64,000 nucleotides of DNA from Oscillibacter valericigenes (GCF_021531315.1 NZ_JAFBIQ010000002.1:124001-188000); one strand, 5' to 3'; shown: positions 1 through 8,648, counted from the first letter of the stretch. The notes: generated by a model from the sequence alone, not told the origin. Program-made: numbers and translations.

Positions 1-179
1 TTGTGCCCGCTCAGCAGGTCATAGAGCCCCATCTCCTTGAGCGTCATGCTGCCGCCGAAGCCGACAGTCGTGCCGTCGATCTGTGCGTTGAGATAGTCAG
101 CCGCCTCCCTTGCGCTCTCAAAGCAGGAGACCTTGAATCCGCGCGCGCTCAGCGCGTTTTTCACCTTGGTAAAGTCCAT
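1..179 (-). CDS. LUD-domain protein, N-terminal part (cut by window edge)
   Basis: The first 59 codons of a leftward gene are visible. They begin MDFTKVKNALSARGFKV and include the stretch TVGFGGSMTLKEMGLYD. This GFGGS-type motif and the following pattern are typical of LUD-domain proteins (LutC/YkgG-like, often annotated as lactate utilization proteins). The start is the ATG at 179, downstream of an AAGGAAG-type ribosome site. It lies 58 bases after yitT on the same strand and is probably the last gene of a parC-like/yitT/LUD transcript. The C-terminal part lies outside the window, so substrate or role cannot be judged. Confidence 0.75.
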   Translation of the reverse strand, partial: MDFTKVKNALSARGFKVSCFESAREAADYLNAQIDGTTVGFGGSMTLKEMGLYDLLSGH

Positions 180-237
180 CGCATTGCTTCCTTTCTTATC
201 TCCTCCCGCGCCGCAGCGGCGGGAGAGGTGTTTTTCT

Positions 238-1089
238 TTACAGCCCGTCGGGCTTATATTCACTGAAGCCCTCGCCAAGCACCTCGCGCGCGTCGCAGAC
301 AATGAAGAAGGCGGCGGGGTCGATCTCGTTCACGATGCGCTTGACCGCCACGATCTCGCGGCGGCGCACGGCGCAGAGCAAAACGGGCTTATCGTTGCGC
401 GTATAGGCGCCCTCGGCGGTCAGGCGCGTGACGCCCACATCGCGCGCGAGCAGCTCGGCGCTGATCTTCTCCTGCTCACTCGAGATGATGTAGGCGAGCT
501 TCGCGGCGATGCCGCCGTAGACCACCATATCCATCACATAGGTGGAGATGTAGAGCGCGATGCCGCCGTAGAGCGCGTTCTCCAGGCTGTGGAACACCAC
601 GGCGTAGAGCACGATGATGGTCAGGTCGATGGCGAGACAGAGCTTGCCGATGGAAAGGCCGGGGATCTTCGCCTTCATAAGCCACGCGCCGAGCTCCGTG
701 CCGCCGGTGGTCGTCTCCTCGCGCAGCAGCCAGCCGAGCGAAATGCCGACGAGCACGCCGCCGTAGAGGCAGCCGAGGAGCTTATCCATCGGCTGGAAGG
801 TGTAGAGTGCGTTGATGAGGTCGATGAAAAGAGAGTTCACCGCCACGGCGAAGAAGGATTGCAGGAGGACATGCTTGCCAAAGCGCTTGAGACTCATGAG
901 GAAGAGCGGCGCGTTGAGCACGATGACGGTGATGCCGACCGGCAGGGCGGCAGCGAAGAAATTGATGACCTGCGCGATACCCGTGAAGCCGCCGAGCGTC
1001 AGCTCATTCGGCGCGTAGAACCAGTCGAAGGCCAGCGCCATGAGCGCGCAGGCAAGGGTGATGGAGATATACTGCTTGAGTCGATTCAA
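238..1089 (-). CDS. YitT family membrane protein (DUF161 + DUF2179)
   Basis: This 283-residue protein has five to six hydrophobic segments in its first ~200 residues (the repeated YitT membrane fold) and a C-terminal soluble domain of about 80 residues rich in R-x-E-I-V-A-V-K, matching DUF2179. Proteins of this family are integral membrane proteins of unknown transport or regulatory function. The start is a TTG at 1089: an AAGGAAG ribosome site stands 7 bases upstream and no ATG is better placed. It follows the topoisomerase gene by 16 bases on the same strand, so the two are likely cotranscribed. Confidence 0.85.
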   Translation of the reverse strand: MNRLKQYISITLACALMALAFDWFYAPNELTLGGFTGIAQVINFFAAALPVGITVIVLNAPLFLMSLKRFGKHVLLQSFFAVAVNSLFIDLINALYTFQPMDKLLGCLYGGVLVGISLGWLLREETTTGGTELGAWLMKAKIPGLSIGKLCLAIDLTIIVLYAVVFHSLENALYGGIALYISTYVMDMVVYGGIAAKLAYIISSEQEKISAELLARDVGVTRLTAEGAYTRNDKPVLLCAVRRREIVAVKRIVNEIDPAAFFIVCDAREVLGEGFSEYKPDGL

Positions 1090-1105
1090 AAGATGACTTC
1101 CTTTC

Positions 1106-3349
1106 TCAATCCATTAGGGAGATCTGTTTTTCCTCGCTGTCCTCTGCCTTGAGCAGCGCACCGGCCGCGGGGAGGCTGCGGCCGCGGTAGCGGGCGGGGT
1201 TGGCGATGCCGGTATGGTCTGCGGGGCAGGCATAGTCGAGCGTGAATTTCTTTTTGAGCGTCAGCACCGCGACGCCCTGCGTCGCACGCGTGGTCTTGGC
1301 GGCCAGCAGCGCCGTGGAGAAGACCAGCACGCGCGGCTCGGTGGAGTAGACGGCCAGCTCGCAGTCCTCACGCAGGCAAAGCGCCGTGCGCAGCGCCGAC
1401 TTATCGGAGTAGGCGCCGGTGAGCTTGCGGCGGTTCGAGGTCGTTTGATACGCGGACAGCTCCACCTTCGCGGCCTTGCCGTTTTCAAAGAAGAAGAGCA
1501 TCCAGCCGCGGTAGTCGCCGGGCAGGACCATATAGACGACGCTCTCGCCTTCGTCCATGCCGAGCTTTGCGGGCAGATAGTCGCCGAGGGCGGAGGCCTT
1601 CGTGTCGCCGAAGTCGGAAAGATGCGTCTTGTAGACCTGACATTGGTCCGTGAAGAACATGACCTCGGCGGCGTTGGAGCTCTCGAAGCTCTGCGCGAGG
1701 GCGTCGCCCTCCTTATATTTCTGCTCGGCGTTCATGCGCAGCGAGGCGGGCGTGATCTTTTTGAAGTAGCCCTCGCGCGAGAGAAAGACGGACACGGGAT
1801 AGTCGTCTACCGCGCTCTCCTCGACATATTCCTCGACCTCGTGGCCGTAGACGATGCCGGTTTTGCGCGGCTCGGCGTACTTCTTGCGCACCTCCTCAAG
1901 CTCCGTGACGATGAGCTTCTTCACGCGGGCGGGGCGGGCGAGAATGTCCTCAAGGTCCTCGATCTCGTCCTGTAAGGCGGAGGTCTCCTCCACGCGCTTT
2001 AGGATATATTCCTTATTGATATTGCGCAGCTTGATCTCCGCGACATATTCCGCCTGCACCTGATCGATGCCGAAGCCGATCATCAGGTTCGGCACGACCT
2101 CAGCTTCGGCCTCAGTCTCGCGGATGATCCTGATGGCCTTGTCGATGTCGAGCAGGATGCGCTTGAGACCCTTCAAGAGGTGCAGCTTGTCCTTCTTTTT
2201 GCTCATCACGAAGTAGACGCGGCGGCGGACGCACTCCGTGCGCCACGCGCACCACTCCTCAAGCAGCTCGCGCACGCCCATCACGCGCGGCATCCCCGCG
2301 ATGAGGACGTTGAAGTTGCAGGACATGGTGTCCTGCAGGGTTGTGGACTTCATCAGCTTTTGCATCAGCTTATCGGGGTCGGCACCGCGCTTTAGGTCGA
2401 TCGTCAGCTTGAGACCGTTCAGGTCGGTCTCGTCGCGCATATCGGTGATCTCGCGGACCTTGCCTGCCTTGATGAGCTCGGCGACCTTGTCCATGATGGC
2501 CTCGCTCGTGGTGGTGTAGGGGATCTCGTAGACCTCGATGAGGTTTTCCCTTTTGTCGTAGCGCCAGCGGGCGCGGACCTTCACGCCGCCGCGCCCCGTC
2601 GCGTAAATTTCGCGCAGGGCGTCTGCGTCGCAGATGACCTCGCCGCCGGTCGGGAAATCGGGCGCGAGGAGCGTTTCGGTGAGGTCGCAGTCGGGATTTT
2701 TGAGGTAGGCGACGGTCGTCTCGCACACCTCGCCGAGGTTGAAGCCGCACAGCTGGCTTGCCATGCCGACGGCGATACCTTGATTGGCACTTACAAGAAT
2801 ATTCGGGAAGGTCGTCGGCAGCAGCGCCGGCTCCTTCATGGTGTTGTCGTAGTTGTCGATAAAATCGACGGTGTCGGAGTCGATGTCGCGGAAAAGCTCG
2901 CCGCAGATGGCGGAGAGCTTGGCCTCGGTGTAGCGGCTCGCCGCCCACGCCATATCGCGCGAGTAGACCTTGCCGAAGTTGCCCTTGGAGTCCACAAAGG
3001 GGTGGAGCAGCGCGCCGTAGCCCTTGGAAAGGCGCACCATCGTGTCGTAGATGGCGGCGTCGCCGTGGGGGTTGAGGCGCATGGTCTGGCCGACGATGTT
3101 CGCGCTCTTCGTGCGCGCGCCGGTCAAAAGTCCCATCTTATACATCGTGTAGAGCAGCTTGCGGTGGCTGGGCTTGAAGCCGTCGATCTCAGGAATGGCG
3201 CGCGAGACGATGACCGACATCGCATAGGGCATATAGTTTGTCTCGAGCGTATCGGTGATGCGCTGCTCGACCACATCCGCGCGCAGGCCGAGAACATTCG
3301 GGTCCGCGCGATGCCGGATGGAGGTTTCTTTCTTTTCGTTCTTCTTCAT
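1106..3349 (-). CDS. DNA topoisomerase (gyrase/topo IV) subunit A
   Basis: This type IIA topoisomerase A subunit makes the transient double-strand break in DNA. The catalytic tyrosine is in [11 protein letters not shown] (about residue 140 from the ATG used), and the upstream helix motif [15 protein letters not shown] of the quinolone-determining region is present. The later part has a coiled-coil stretch ([20 protein letters not shown]) and a short C-terminal domain. The canonical gyrase-box QRRGGKG is not seen, which favours a topo IV-like (ParC) or paralogous GyrA over true gyrase. I chose the ATG at 3349, not the upstream TTG at 3361, because the GAGGG ribosome site lies between them. No parE/gyrB partner is adjacent, as the upstream neighbour is divergent. 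The protein is 747 residues long. Confidence 0.85.
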   Translation of the reverse strand: MKKNEKKETSIRHRADPNVLGLRADVVEQRITDTLETNYMPYAMSVIVSRAIPEIDGFKPSHRKLLYTMYKMGLLTGARTKSANIVGQTMRLNPHGDAAIYDTMVRLSKGYGALLHPFVDSKGNFGKVYSRDMAWAASRYTEAKLSAICGELFRDIDSDTVDFIDNYDNTMKEPALLPTTFPNILVSANQGIAVGMASQLCGFNLGEVCETTVAYLKNPDCDLTETLLAPDFPTGGEVICDADALREIYATGRGGVKVRARWRYDKRENLIEVYEIPYTTTSEAIMDKVAELIKAGKVREITDMRDETDLNGLKLTIDLKRGADPDKLMQKLMKSTTLQDTMSCNFNVLIAGMPRVMGVRELLEEWCAWRTECVRRRVYFVMSKKKDKLHLLKGLKRILLDIDKAIRIIRETEAEAEVVPNLMIGFGIDQVQAEYVAEIKLRNINKEYILKRVEETSALQDEIEDLEDILARPARVKKLIVTELEEVRKKYAEPRKTGIVYGHEVEEYVEESAVDDYPVSVFLSREGYFKKITPASLRMNAEQKYKEGDALAQSFESSNAAEVMFFTDQCQVYKTHLSDFGDTKASALGDYLPAKLGMDEGESVVYMVLPGDYRGWMLFFFENGKAAKVELSAYQTTSNRRKLTGAYSDKSALRTALCLREDCELAVYSTEPRVLVFSTALLAAKTTRATQGVAVLTLKKKFTLDYACPADHTGIANPARYRGRSLPAAGALLKAEDSEEKQISLMD

Positions 3350-3387
3350 CGTATCCCTCAAATATACAGATTTTCACATTCCTAGGT

Positions 3388-3416
3388 ATTATACCAGCTT
3401 TCCTCCTGCTTGGCAA
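3388..3416 (-). promoter_or_regulatory. Promoter of the topoisomerase operon
   Basis: On the minus strand, TTGCCA (3416-3411) and TATAAT (3393-3388) are separated by 17 bases. The -35 box is embedded in an inverted repeat (GGCAA, four bases, TTGCC at 3412-3425) that could be an operator. Confidence 0.7.
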
Positions 3417-3517
3417 GGCTTTGCCGAACGCACGGCGGCAGGGTCAGACCCGTCCGTCCTTGCCGCATTGCACAAAAGGGATGCCTGACCTTCGTGTTTC
3501 TTGTCGAAAATCCCCTC

Positions 3518-3546
3518 TTGCATTTTTCCGCCCCGTCCTGTATGAT
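3518..3546 (+). promoter_or_regulatory. Promoter of the uracil permease leader
   Basis: TTGCAT (3518-3523) and TATGAT (3541-3546) are separated by exactly 17 bases. The predicted start of transcription is near 3553, giving a leader of about 220 bases before the permease ATG at 3773. Confidence 0.7.
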
Positions 3547-3579
3547 TTGCAGAAGAAACAAACGGGGGAGGACACAGGC

Positions 3580-3678
3580 ATGACGCAGTATGTGGACAAA
3601 AAGAGATCCCTCCTTATCGCTGTTTCCATTTTTATCGGCGCTGCCTGTGCCGATGATATTATTTCCTTTGACCGGTAA
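3580..3678 (+). CDS. Leader peptide of the uracil permease gene, 32 residues
   Basis: This small ORF has a near-perfect ribosome site (GGGGGAGG, 3564-3571) eight bases before its ATG. It encodes MTQYVDKKRSLLIAVSIFIG plus twelve more residues ending DDIISFDR. Its TAA stop (3676-3678) forms the last three bases of the left arm of a terminator hairpin. A ribosome reaching the stop would therefore block the hairpin. This layout, with U-rich codons and a second hairpin inside the ORF, resembles the enteric pyrBI leader. The peptide itself need not have a function. I see no homologue by eye. Confidence 0.6.
   Translation: MTQYVDKKRSLLIAVSIFIGAACADDIISFDR
3634..3654 (+). promoter_or_regulatory. Putative RNA polymerase pause hairpin in the permease leader
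   Basis: ATCGGCGC and GTGCCGAT flank a five-base loop, giving a stem of eight pairs including one G-U. A U-rich stretch (3655-3670) follows immediately and leads into the terminator. In pyrBI leaders a U-rich stretch slows polymerase when UTP is low. The equivalence here is inferred from position. Confidence 0.45.
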
Positions 3679-3700
3679 TGATTTACCGGTTTCTTTTTTT
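3671..3700 (+). terminator. Intrinsic terminator / attenuator before uracil permease
   Basis: ACCGGTAA (3671-3678), loop TGAT and TTACCGGT (3683-3690) form a perfect eight-base-pair stem, followed by TTCTTTTTTT. It lies between the promoter and the permease gene, so it must be read through for permease expression. The left arm contains the leader ORF stop codon. Confidence 0.75.
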
Positions 3701-3772
3701 GCCCGCGCGGGGCGCAAAATCGTTTAGCCAAATAAAAAAGATACCAAAATCAGAAGAAAGAGGGAAAATCAC

Positions 3773-5155
3773 ATGAAGAAGGAACTTGGACAGGAAGCCA
3801 TCTACGACGCCCGACAGCTGGGTACGCCCAGAATGCTGGTGCTGGGTCTGCAGCATATGTTCGCCATGTTCGGCGCAACGGTGCTCGTCCCCATCCTCGT
3901 GCAGGGCTACGGCCTGCCGCTCTCCATTCAGACCACGCTGCTCTTCGCCGGTCTCGGCACGCTGCTCTTCCACATCTGCACCAAGTTCAAGGTCCCCGCG
4001 TTCCTCGGCTCCTCGTTCGCCTACCTCGGCGGCTTTGAGACCGTCGCCAAGCTGGACGCCGGTAAGTACGCCGCGATGAGCGGCGAGGACAAGCTTGCCT
4101 ACGCGCTCGGCGGCGTCGTCATCGCCGGCCTGCTTTACCTTGTGCTTGCGCTCCTGTTCAAACTACTCGGCGCCAGGACCGTCATGCGCTACTTCCCGCC
4201 TATCGTCACCGGTCCCATGATCATCATGATCGGCCTGAACCTCTCCGGCTCCGCGATCAACAACGCCGCGACCTGCTGGTGGCTCGCGCTCGTGGCTATG
4301 GCGATCATCGTGGTCGCGAACATTTGGGGCAAGGGCATGGTCAAGATCATCCCGATCCTGCTCGGCGTGGTCGGCAGCTACCTCGTTGCCCTGATTGCCA
4401 CCGCCAGCGGTGCGCAGCTCCCCGACGCGGAGGGCGTGATGCAGCCGCTCGTCAACTTCGCCGCTGTCAGCAAGGCAAATCTCATCGGCCTTCAGAAGTT
4501 CGTCATCGCAAAGTTTGATGTCTCCGCCATCCTCGTCATGGCCCCCATCGCCATCGCCGCGATGATGGAGCACATCGGCGACGTGTCCGCCATCTCCTCC
4601 ACCACCGGCCGCAACTTCATCGAGGATCCCGGCCTGCACCGCACCCTCGTCGGCGACGGCCTTGCCACAGCGATGGCAGGTATGTTCGGCGGCCCTGCCA
4701 ACACCACCTACGGCGAAAACACCGGCGTGCTCGCCCTCTCCAAGGTCTACGACCCCCGCGTCGTGCGCCTTGCCGCCATCTACGCCATCATCCTGAGCTT
4801 CTCTCCCAAGTTTGACGCGCTGGTGAACTCTATCCCCGCAGCCATCGTCGGCGGCGTCAGCTTCATCCTCTACGGCATGATCTCCGCGGTCGGTGTGCGC
4901 AACATCGTGGAAAATCAGGTCGACCTCACCAAGTCCCGCAACCTCATCATCGCGGCGGTCATGTTCGTCAGCGGCCTCGGCTTCAGCTCGGTCGGCGGCG
5001 TGACCTTCACCGTCGGCGGCGCTGCCGTCACACTCTCGGGCCTCGCCATCGCGGCGCTGTGCGGCGTGATTCTCAACGCCATCCTGCCCGGCAACGACTA
5101 TGTCTTCGGCGTCAGCGTCGAGGGCGACAAGTCCGCCGACCTCGGCAGCTACTAA
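3773..5155 (+). CDS. uraA: Uracil permease (NCS2/UraA family)
   Basis: This 460-residue, polytopic inner-membrane protein imports uracil, by family with protons. The N-terminal AMFGATVLVPIL stretch and the GGPANTTYGENTGVLALS motif near residue 305 are close to UraA, and MEHIGD carries the substrate-binding glutamate of TM8. These features point to uracil rather than xanthine. The start is the ATG at 3773 with a GAGGG site upstream. The gene stands alone between its own attenuated promoter and a strong terminator at 5181. A pyrimidine-responsive leader fits the substrate. Confidence 0.88.
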   Translation: MKKELGQEAIYDARQLGTPRMLVLGLQHMFAMFGATVLVPILVQGYGLPLSIQTTLLFAGLGTLLFHICTKFKVPAFLGSSFAYLGGFETVAKLDAGKYAAMSGEDKLAYALGGVVIAGLLYLVLALLFKLLGARTVMRYFPPIVTGPMIIMIGLNLSGSAINNAATCWWLALVAMAIIVVANIWGKGMVKIIPILLGVVGSYLVALIATASGAQLPDAEGVMQPLVNFAAVSKANLIGLQKFVIAKFDVSAILVMAPIAIAAMMEHIGDVSAISSTTGRNFIEDPGLHRTLVGDGLATAMAGMFGGPANTTYGENTGVLALSKVYDPRVVRLAAIYAIILSFSPKFDALVNSIPAAIVGGVSFILYGMISAVGVRNIVENQVDLTKSRNLIIAAVMFVSGLGFSSVGGVTFTVGGAAVTLSGLAIAALCGVILNAILPGNDYVFGVSVEGDKSADLGSY

Positions 5156-5180
5156 GAAATAAGAAAAGAAAACCAACAGA

Positions 5181-5210
5181 AACGGCGCGGCCCGCAGGCC
5201 GCGCCGTTTC
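5181..5210 (+). terminator. Terminator after uracil permease
   Basis: A perfect 12-base-pair GC-rich stem (5181-5192 with 5197-5208, loop CGCA) is followed by TTTC. It also lies between convergent genes. Confidence 0.7.
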
Positions 5211-5213
5211 TCT

Positions 5214-5900
5214 TCATCGCTCTCCCTCCGACGGCAGAAATGGTCCCGCCTCGCCGTAGGGAAGGGAAAAGTCCGGGATGCCCTCCGCCGCCGGCGCTAC
5301 GGAGTACATTGGGTAAAACCAGTGCAGGCCGTCGGCAGCGAGATAAAAATTCCGATTGGAAAACGCGCGGCGCAGCGTGATGCGGTAGTTCGGATCATAG
5401 GCTGCCGTTCCCGCGTCGAGCTGTGCCGCCGCCGTCTCCCGCGCTGCGCGGACGAGGCGCCGTTTCACCGCCGCCTTCGGCGGAAAGAAGTCCGCGAGCG
5501 GCAGGAGCCGCGCCGTGTGCAGGTCCCAGGTCTCAGCGCGGCGCAGCGTCAGCCGCGGCGGGAGCTGCGCCTCGCGCCCCTCGGTGTAAAGGCTCAATAT
5601 CCCGCCCTGCGCGAGCGTCACGCGATAGCCGAGCGTGGCGCTGGCGCACTCCCATGGCGCGCTGCGCTCCATCGCCGTGCGCATGAGCGCGGCGGCGCGT
5701 GGGAACAGCTCCGCCGCGCAGTATTGGAAGTAGGCGCGCGCGTATTGGTGATAGTAGCGGTCGAAGCGCCGCGCGCGGCGGCTCCTTCCCCCGCAGCGCG
5801 GCAGCGTCACCTCGGCGCAGAGCACCGTCACGCCGCCGCTCTCCCATGTTTTCTCCATGTGCAGCGGCGTATCCGACAGCCGCAGAAGCTCTCTTGCCAT
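5214..5900 (-). CDS. DUF3298 (RsiV-like) domain protein, cytoplasmic form
   Basis: This 228-residue protein has no signal peptide or membrane segment. Its last 60 residues (NFYLAADGLHWFYPMYSVAP ... GIPDFSLPYG) match the end of DUF3298, the extracellular domain of the anti-sigma factor RsiV. The N-terminal half resembles the partner region with its conserved aromatic residues. No sigma factor is adjacent, so it is unlikely to be a true anti-sigma factor. The ATG at 5900 has a GGAGGG site. It is very rich in Arg and Ala like its neighbours. The role is unknown. Confidence 0.6.
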   Translation of the reverse strand: MARELLRLSDTPLHMEKTWESGGVTVLCAEVTLPRCGGRSRRARRFDRYYHQYARAYFQYCAAELFPRAAALMRTAMERSAPWECASATLGYRVTLAQGGILSLYTEGREAQLPPRLTLRRAETWDLHTARLLPLADFFPPKAAVKRRLVRAARETAAAQLDAGTAAYDPNYRITLRRAFSNRNFYLAADGLHWFYPMYSVAPAAEGIPDFSLPYGEAGPFLPSEGER

Positions 5901-5990
5901 GTCGCCCTCCTGTTTCTTTCTCAGGATAGTGTATGAGGGGTAGGCAAAAGCGGTTCCTGCGTGAAAAAGGCAAAAAAAGCATTTCCGCCC

Positions 5991-6019
5991 TTTACTTTCG
6001 TGGTGTGTTCTGTTAAACT
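5991..6019 (+). promoter_or_regulatory. Promoter of the yerC operon
   Basis: TTTACT (5991-5996) and TAAACT (6014-6019) are separated by 17 bases. A TATAAA two bases further downstream offers an alternative -10. Confidence 0.5.
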
Positions 6020-6073
6020 ATAAAGCAGAGCGCGCGAAGGCGCGCTACTGCTGTGAATTCGGAGGGTTCTATC

Positions 6074-6379
6074 ATGGCTGCACCGGGAAACCGCATCGGA
6101 AAAAAGGAAAAGAACGAGGACTTTTATAAGGCTATTTTGCTTTTGAAGGACGAGGAGGAGTGTTACAGCTTCTTCCGCGATGTGTGCACCATCGCAGAGC
6201 TGCGTGCGATGGAGCAGCGCTTTGAGGTCGCGCGGATGCTGACCGACGGCATGGTTTACAGCGAGATATTAGAGCGTACGGGCGCGTCGAGCGCAACGAT
6301 CTCGCGCGTGGCGCGCTCGCTGACCGACTCCACGGGCGGCTACGAGCGCATCTTCGAGCGCATGAAGGATAAGGCCTGA
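6074..6379 (+). CDS. YerC/YecD family TrpR-related DNA-binding protein
   Basis: This 101-residue protein carries the TrpR-like helix-turn-helix (FEVARMLTDGMVYSEILERT followed by GASSATISRVARSL), the hallmark of YerC/YecD. It probably binds DNA as a small regulator, with target unknown. The ATG at 6074 is preferred because GGAGGG lies eight bases upstream; the in-frame GTG at 6053 would place that site inside the gene. Its stop overlaps the start of the next gene (TGATG), so translation is coupled. Confidence 0.85.
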   Translation: MAAPGNRIGKKEKNEDFYKAILLLKDEEECYSFFRDVCTIAELRAMEQRFEVARMLTDGMVYSEILERTGASSATISRVARSLTDSTGGYERIFERMKDKA

Positions 6380-7128
6380 TGGAAAGCTATTCCGCGCTGG
6401 CGGCCGCCTACGACGAGCTGACGCAGGATGTCGGCTATGAAAAGCGCGCCGATTTTGTCGAAAAGCTCTTCCTGCGCAGCCGCATTCCCGTCCACACCGT
6501 GCTCGATCTCGCCTGCGGTACCGGCACGATGACCGCGCTTTTGACCGAGCGCGGCTATGAGCTGATCGGCGTGGACGGCTCGGAGGATATGCTGCTCGCG
6601 GCGCGCGAGAAGGCGCAGTCTCTTGCCGGTGTCCCGCCGCTGTTTCTGCACCAGTCCATGCCTGAGCTGGACCTTTACGGCACGGTGGACGCCGCGATCT
6701 GCTGCCTTGACAGCCTCAACTACCTCACAGACCCGCGCGATGTGCGTGAGACCATCCGCCGCCTGCACCTCTTCATCGCTCCCGGCGGTGCCTTCGTGTT
6801 TGATGTTCACGCCCTCGGCAAGCTCGAGGCGATGGACGCTCAGGTCTGGCTCGATGAGCGCGAGGATGTCTACTGCGTGTGGCGCACGGAGTATTCCCGC
6901 CGCTCGCGCCTGCTGGACTACTATGTGGATATATTCTCCCTGCGCGCCGACGGCGCGTGGGAGCGCAGCTTTGAGGAGCATCACCAGCGGTATTACAGCA
7001 TTGAGGAGCTATCCGAATGGCTGACCGCCGCCGGCTTCGGCGACATCCGCGCCTACGGCGACTGCCGCCGCCGCGTCCCGAACTCGTCCGATGGGCGCAT
7101 CTATATTTCCTGCATCAGAAAAGAGTGA
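6379..7128 (+). CDS. Class I SAM-dependent methyltransferase
   Basis: The 249-residue protein has the Rossmann methyltransferase signature VLDLACGTGTMTALL (motif I) and LIGVDGSEDML (motif II) in its first 80 residues, then AICCLDSLNYL (motif IV). The second half, with DYYVDIFSLRADGAWERSFEEHHQR-type features, resembles uncharacterised Firmicutes methyltransferases related to the Methyltransf_25 group. The substrate is not predictable. It overlaps yerC by one base and is followed by hslO after six bases, so the three form an operon. Confidence 0.85.
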   Translation: MESYSALAAAYDELTQDVGYEKRADFVEKLFLRSRIPVHTVLDLACGTGTMTALLTERGYELIGVDGSEDMLLAAREKAQSLAGVPPLFLHQSMPELDLYGTVDAAICCLDSLNYLTDPRDVRETIRRLHLFIAPGGAFVFDVHALGKLEAMDAQVWLDEREDVYCVWRTEYSRRSRLLDYYVDIFSLRADGAWERSFEEHHQRYYSIEELSEWLTAAGFGDIRAYGDCRRRVPNSSDGRIYISCIRKE

Positions 7129-7134
7129 AGCATT

Positions 7135-8028
7135 ATGAATGATATGTTAGTGCGGGCCATGTCGAAGGACGGCATGGTCAAGGCCACCGCTGTTTACACC
7201 CGCGCGCTCACCGAGCGTGCGCGGCAGATCCACCACACCACTCCCGTCGCTACCGCGGCGCTCGGCCGCGCGCTCGCGGGCGTTTCCATGATGGGCAACG
7301 CCCTCAAGGGCGAGGGTGAGAGCGTCACGCTGCAGATCAAGGGCGACGGCCCGCTCGGCACGATTTTGACCGTTTCCGACGCTGAGGGCAATGTGCGCGG
7401 CTATGTGCAGGACGCCTCCGTGGAGCTGCCCCTGCGCGCGGACGGCAAGCTCGATGTCGGCGGCGCGGTCGGCCACGCCGGTACGCTGACCGTCATCAAG
7501 GACCTGGGGCTCAAGGAGCCCTATGTCGGCACGGTGGACCTGCTCGGCGGAGAGATCGCCGAGGACCTTGCCGCCTACTTCGTCGAGTCGGAGCAGATCC
7601 CCTCCGCCTGCGGCCTTGGCGTGCTCGTCGACCGCGACCGCAGCGTGCTCGCCGCCGGCGGCTATCTCATCCAGCTCCTTCCCGGCGCGGACGAGGACAC
7701 CGCTGCACGGATCGAGGGCGGCATCTACGCTGCGCCCAGCGTGACCGATCAGCTCCGCAACGATCCCGACCCGGCGAACCTTCTGCGCACGGTGCTCTCG
7801 GACTTCGAGCTGGAAATTCTGGAAACAACGCCTATTGAGTATCGCTGCTACTGCACGCGCGAGCGCACCGAGCGCGCGCTGCTCTCGCTTGGCTCGAAGG
7901 AGCTGGCGGATATTCTGCGCGAGCAGGGCGGGGCGGAGCTCACCTGCCAGTTCTGTGACCGTGTCCACAGCTTTTCCGGCGAAGAGCTGGAGAAAATGAT
8001 CGATGTGCTGAAAAAGGCCGGCAAATAA
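7135..8028 (+). CDS. hslO: Redox-regulated chaperone Hsp33
   Basis: Hsp33 is a cytoplasmic holdase activated by oxidation. The 297-residue length is standard. The C-terminal zinc/redox switch is complete, with Cys238-x-Cys240 and Cys271-x2-Cys274. The N-terminal fold has the usual LQIKGDGPLGTILTVSDAEG stretch. It is the third gene of the yerC-methyltransferase-hslO cluster, starting six bases after the methyltransferase. Confidence 0.95.
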   Translation: MNDMLVRAMSKDGMVKATAVYTRALTERARQIHHTTPVATAALGRALAGVSMMGNALKGEGESVTLQIKGDGPLGTILTVSDAEGNVRGYVQDASVELPLRADGKLDVGGAVGHAGTLTVIKDLGLKEPYVGTVDLLGGEIAEDLAAYFVESEQIPSACGLGVLVDRDRSVLAAGGYLIQLLPGADEDTAARIEGGIYAAPSVTDQLRNDPDPANLLRTVLSDFELEILETTPIEYRCYCTRERTERALLSLGSKELADILREQGGAELTCQFCDRVHSFSGEELEKMIDVLKKAGK

Positions 8029-8087
8029 GGGGGCGGGAGGCGCATTTTCCGCCGCGAAAAAAGTTTTGAAAAGTCTTAAAAAAGAGG

Positions 8088-8116
8088 TTGACACGGCAAG
8101 GGTTATTTAGTATAAT
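8088..8116 (+). promoter_or_regulatory. Promoter of the tRNA cluster
   Basis: TTGACA (8088-8093) and TATAAT (8111-8116) are perfect consensus boxes with a 17-base spacer. The first tRNA starts 34 bases after the -10 box, as expected for a stable RNA promoter. Confidence 0.9.
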
Positions 8117-8149
8117 AGCTCTTGCCGTTCGTGAGACGGCATCGCGTGG

Positions 8150-8225
8150 GGGAGCATAGCTCAGCTGGGAGAGCACCTGCCTTACAAGCAGGGGGTCACA
8201 GGTTCGAGCCCTGTTGTTCCCACCA
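8150..8225 (+). tRNA. tRNA-Val (anticodon TAC)
   Basis: A 76-base cloverleaf has acceptor GGGAGCA pairing with TGTTCCC, the anticodon loop CTTACAA reading TAC, the T arm GGTTCGAGCC and an encoded CCA. Confidence 0.97.
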
Positions 8226-8231
8226 AAATGT

Positions 8232-8308
<77 letters not shown>

Positions 8309-8336
8309 TTATCAGGCTGCAATAGCGGCTTGATAT

Positions 8337-8412
<76 letters not shown>

Positions 8413-8437
8413 TTGCGCAGCAGCCGCTGCGCAGTTC

Positions 8438-8513
8438 GCGGGCGTAGCTCATCTGGTAGAGCGCCACCTTGCCAAGGTGGAGGTAGCGAGTTCGAGCCTC
8501 GTCGCCCGCTCCA
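8438..8513 (+). tRNA. tRNA-Gly (anticodon GCC)
   Basis: A 76-base cloverleaf has acceptor GCGGGCG with CGCCCGC, anticodon loop TTGCCAA reading GCC, and an encoded CCA. It is the last tRNA before the terminator. Confidence 0.97.
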
Positions 8514-8552
8514 AAAAAAGAAGTCACAACATAGGTTGTGACTTCTTTTTTT
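8513..8552 (+). terminator. Terminator of the tRNA operon
   Basis: The stem AAGTCACAAC/GTTGTGACTT is extended by A7/T7 runs on either side, so it can work in both directions. Confidence 0.9.
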
Positions 8553-8581
8553 GGACTCCTTTCAGGAAATTGAAGTGCTCA

Positions 8582-8648
8582 GGCGAAATGAATTCGCCCT
8601 CCGCCAAGGTTTTGCTGCGCAAAACACTTGTACGGCGCAAATGCGCCG
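8582..8648. repeat. Three tandem palindromes
   Basis: Three perfect short palindromes lie head to tail: GGCGAA/TTCGCC (8582-8598), GTTTTGC/GCAAAAC (8609-8625) and CGGCGCA/TGCGCCG (8633-8648). No ORF covers them. They sit between the tRNA terminator and the 3' end of a leftward zinc-ribbon gene. Possible roles are a small RNA, 3'-end protection, or a dispersed repeat element. None can be proved here. Confidence 0.5.

Noticed and set aside
3553-3773. Purine riboswitch or PyrR site before the permease
   Set aside because: The conserved purine riboswitch core and PyrR-binding consensus were not seen. The leader ORF plus terminator explains the region better.
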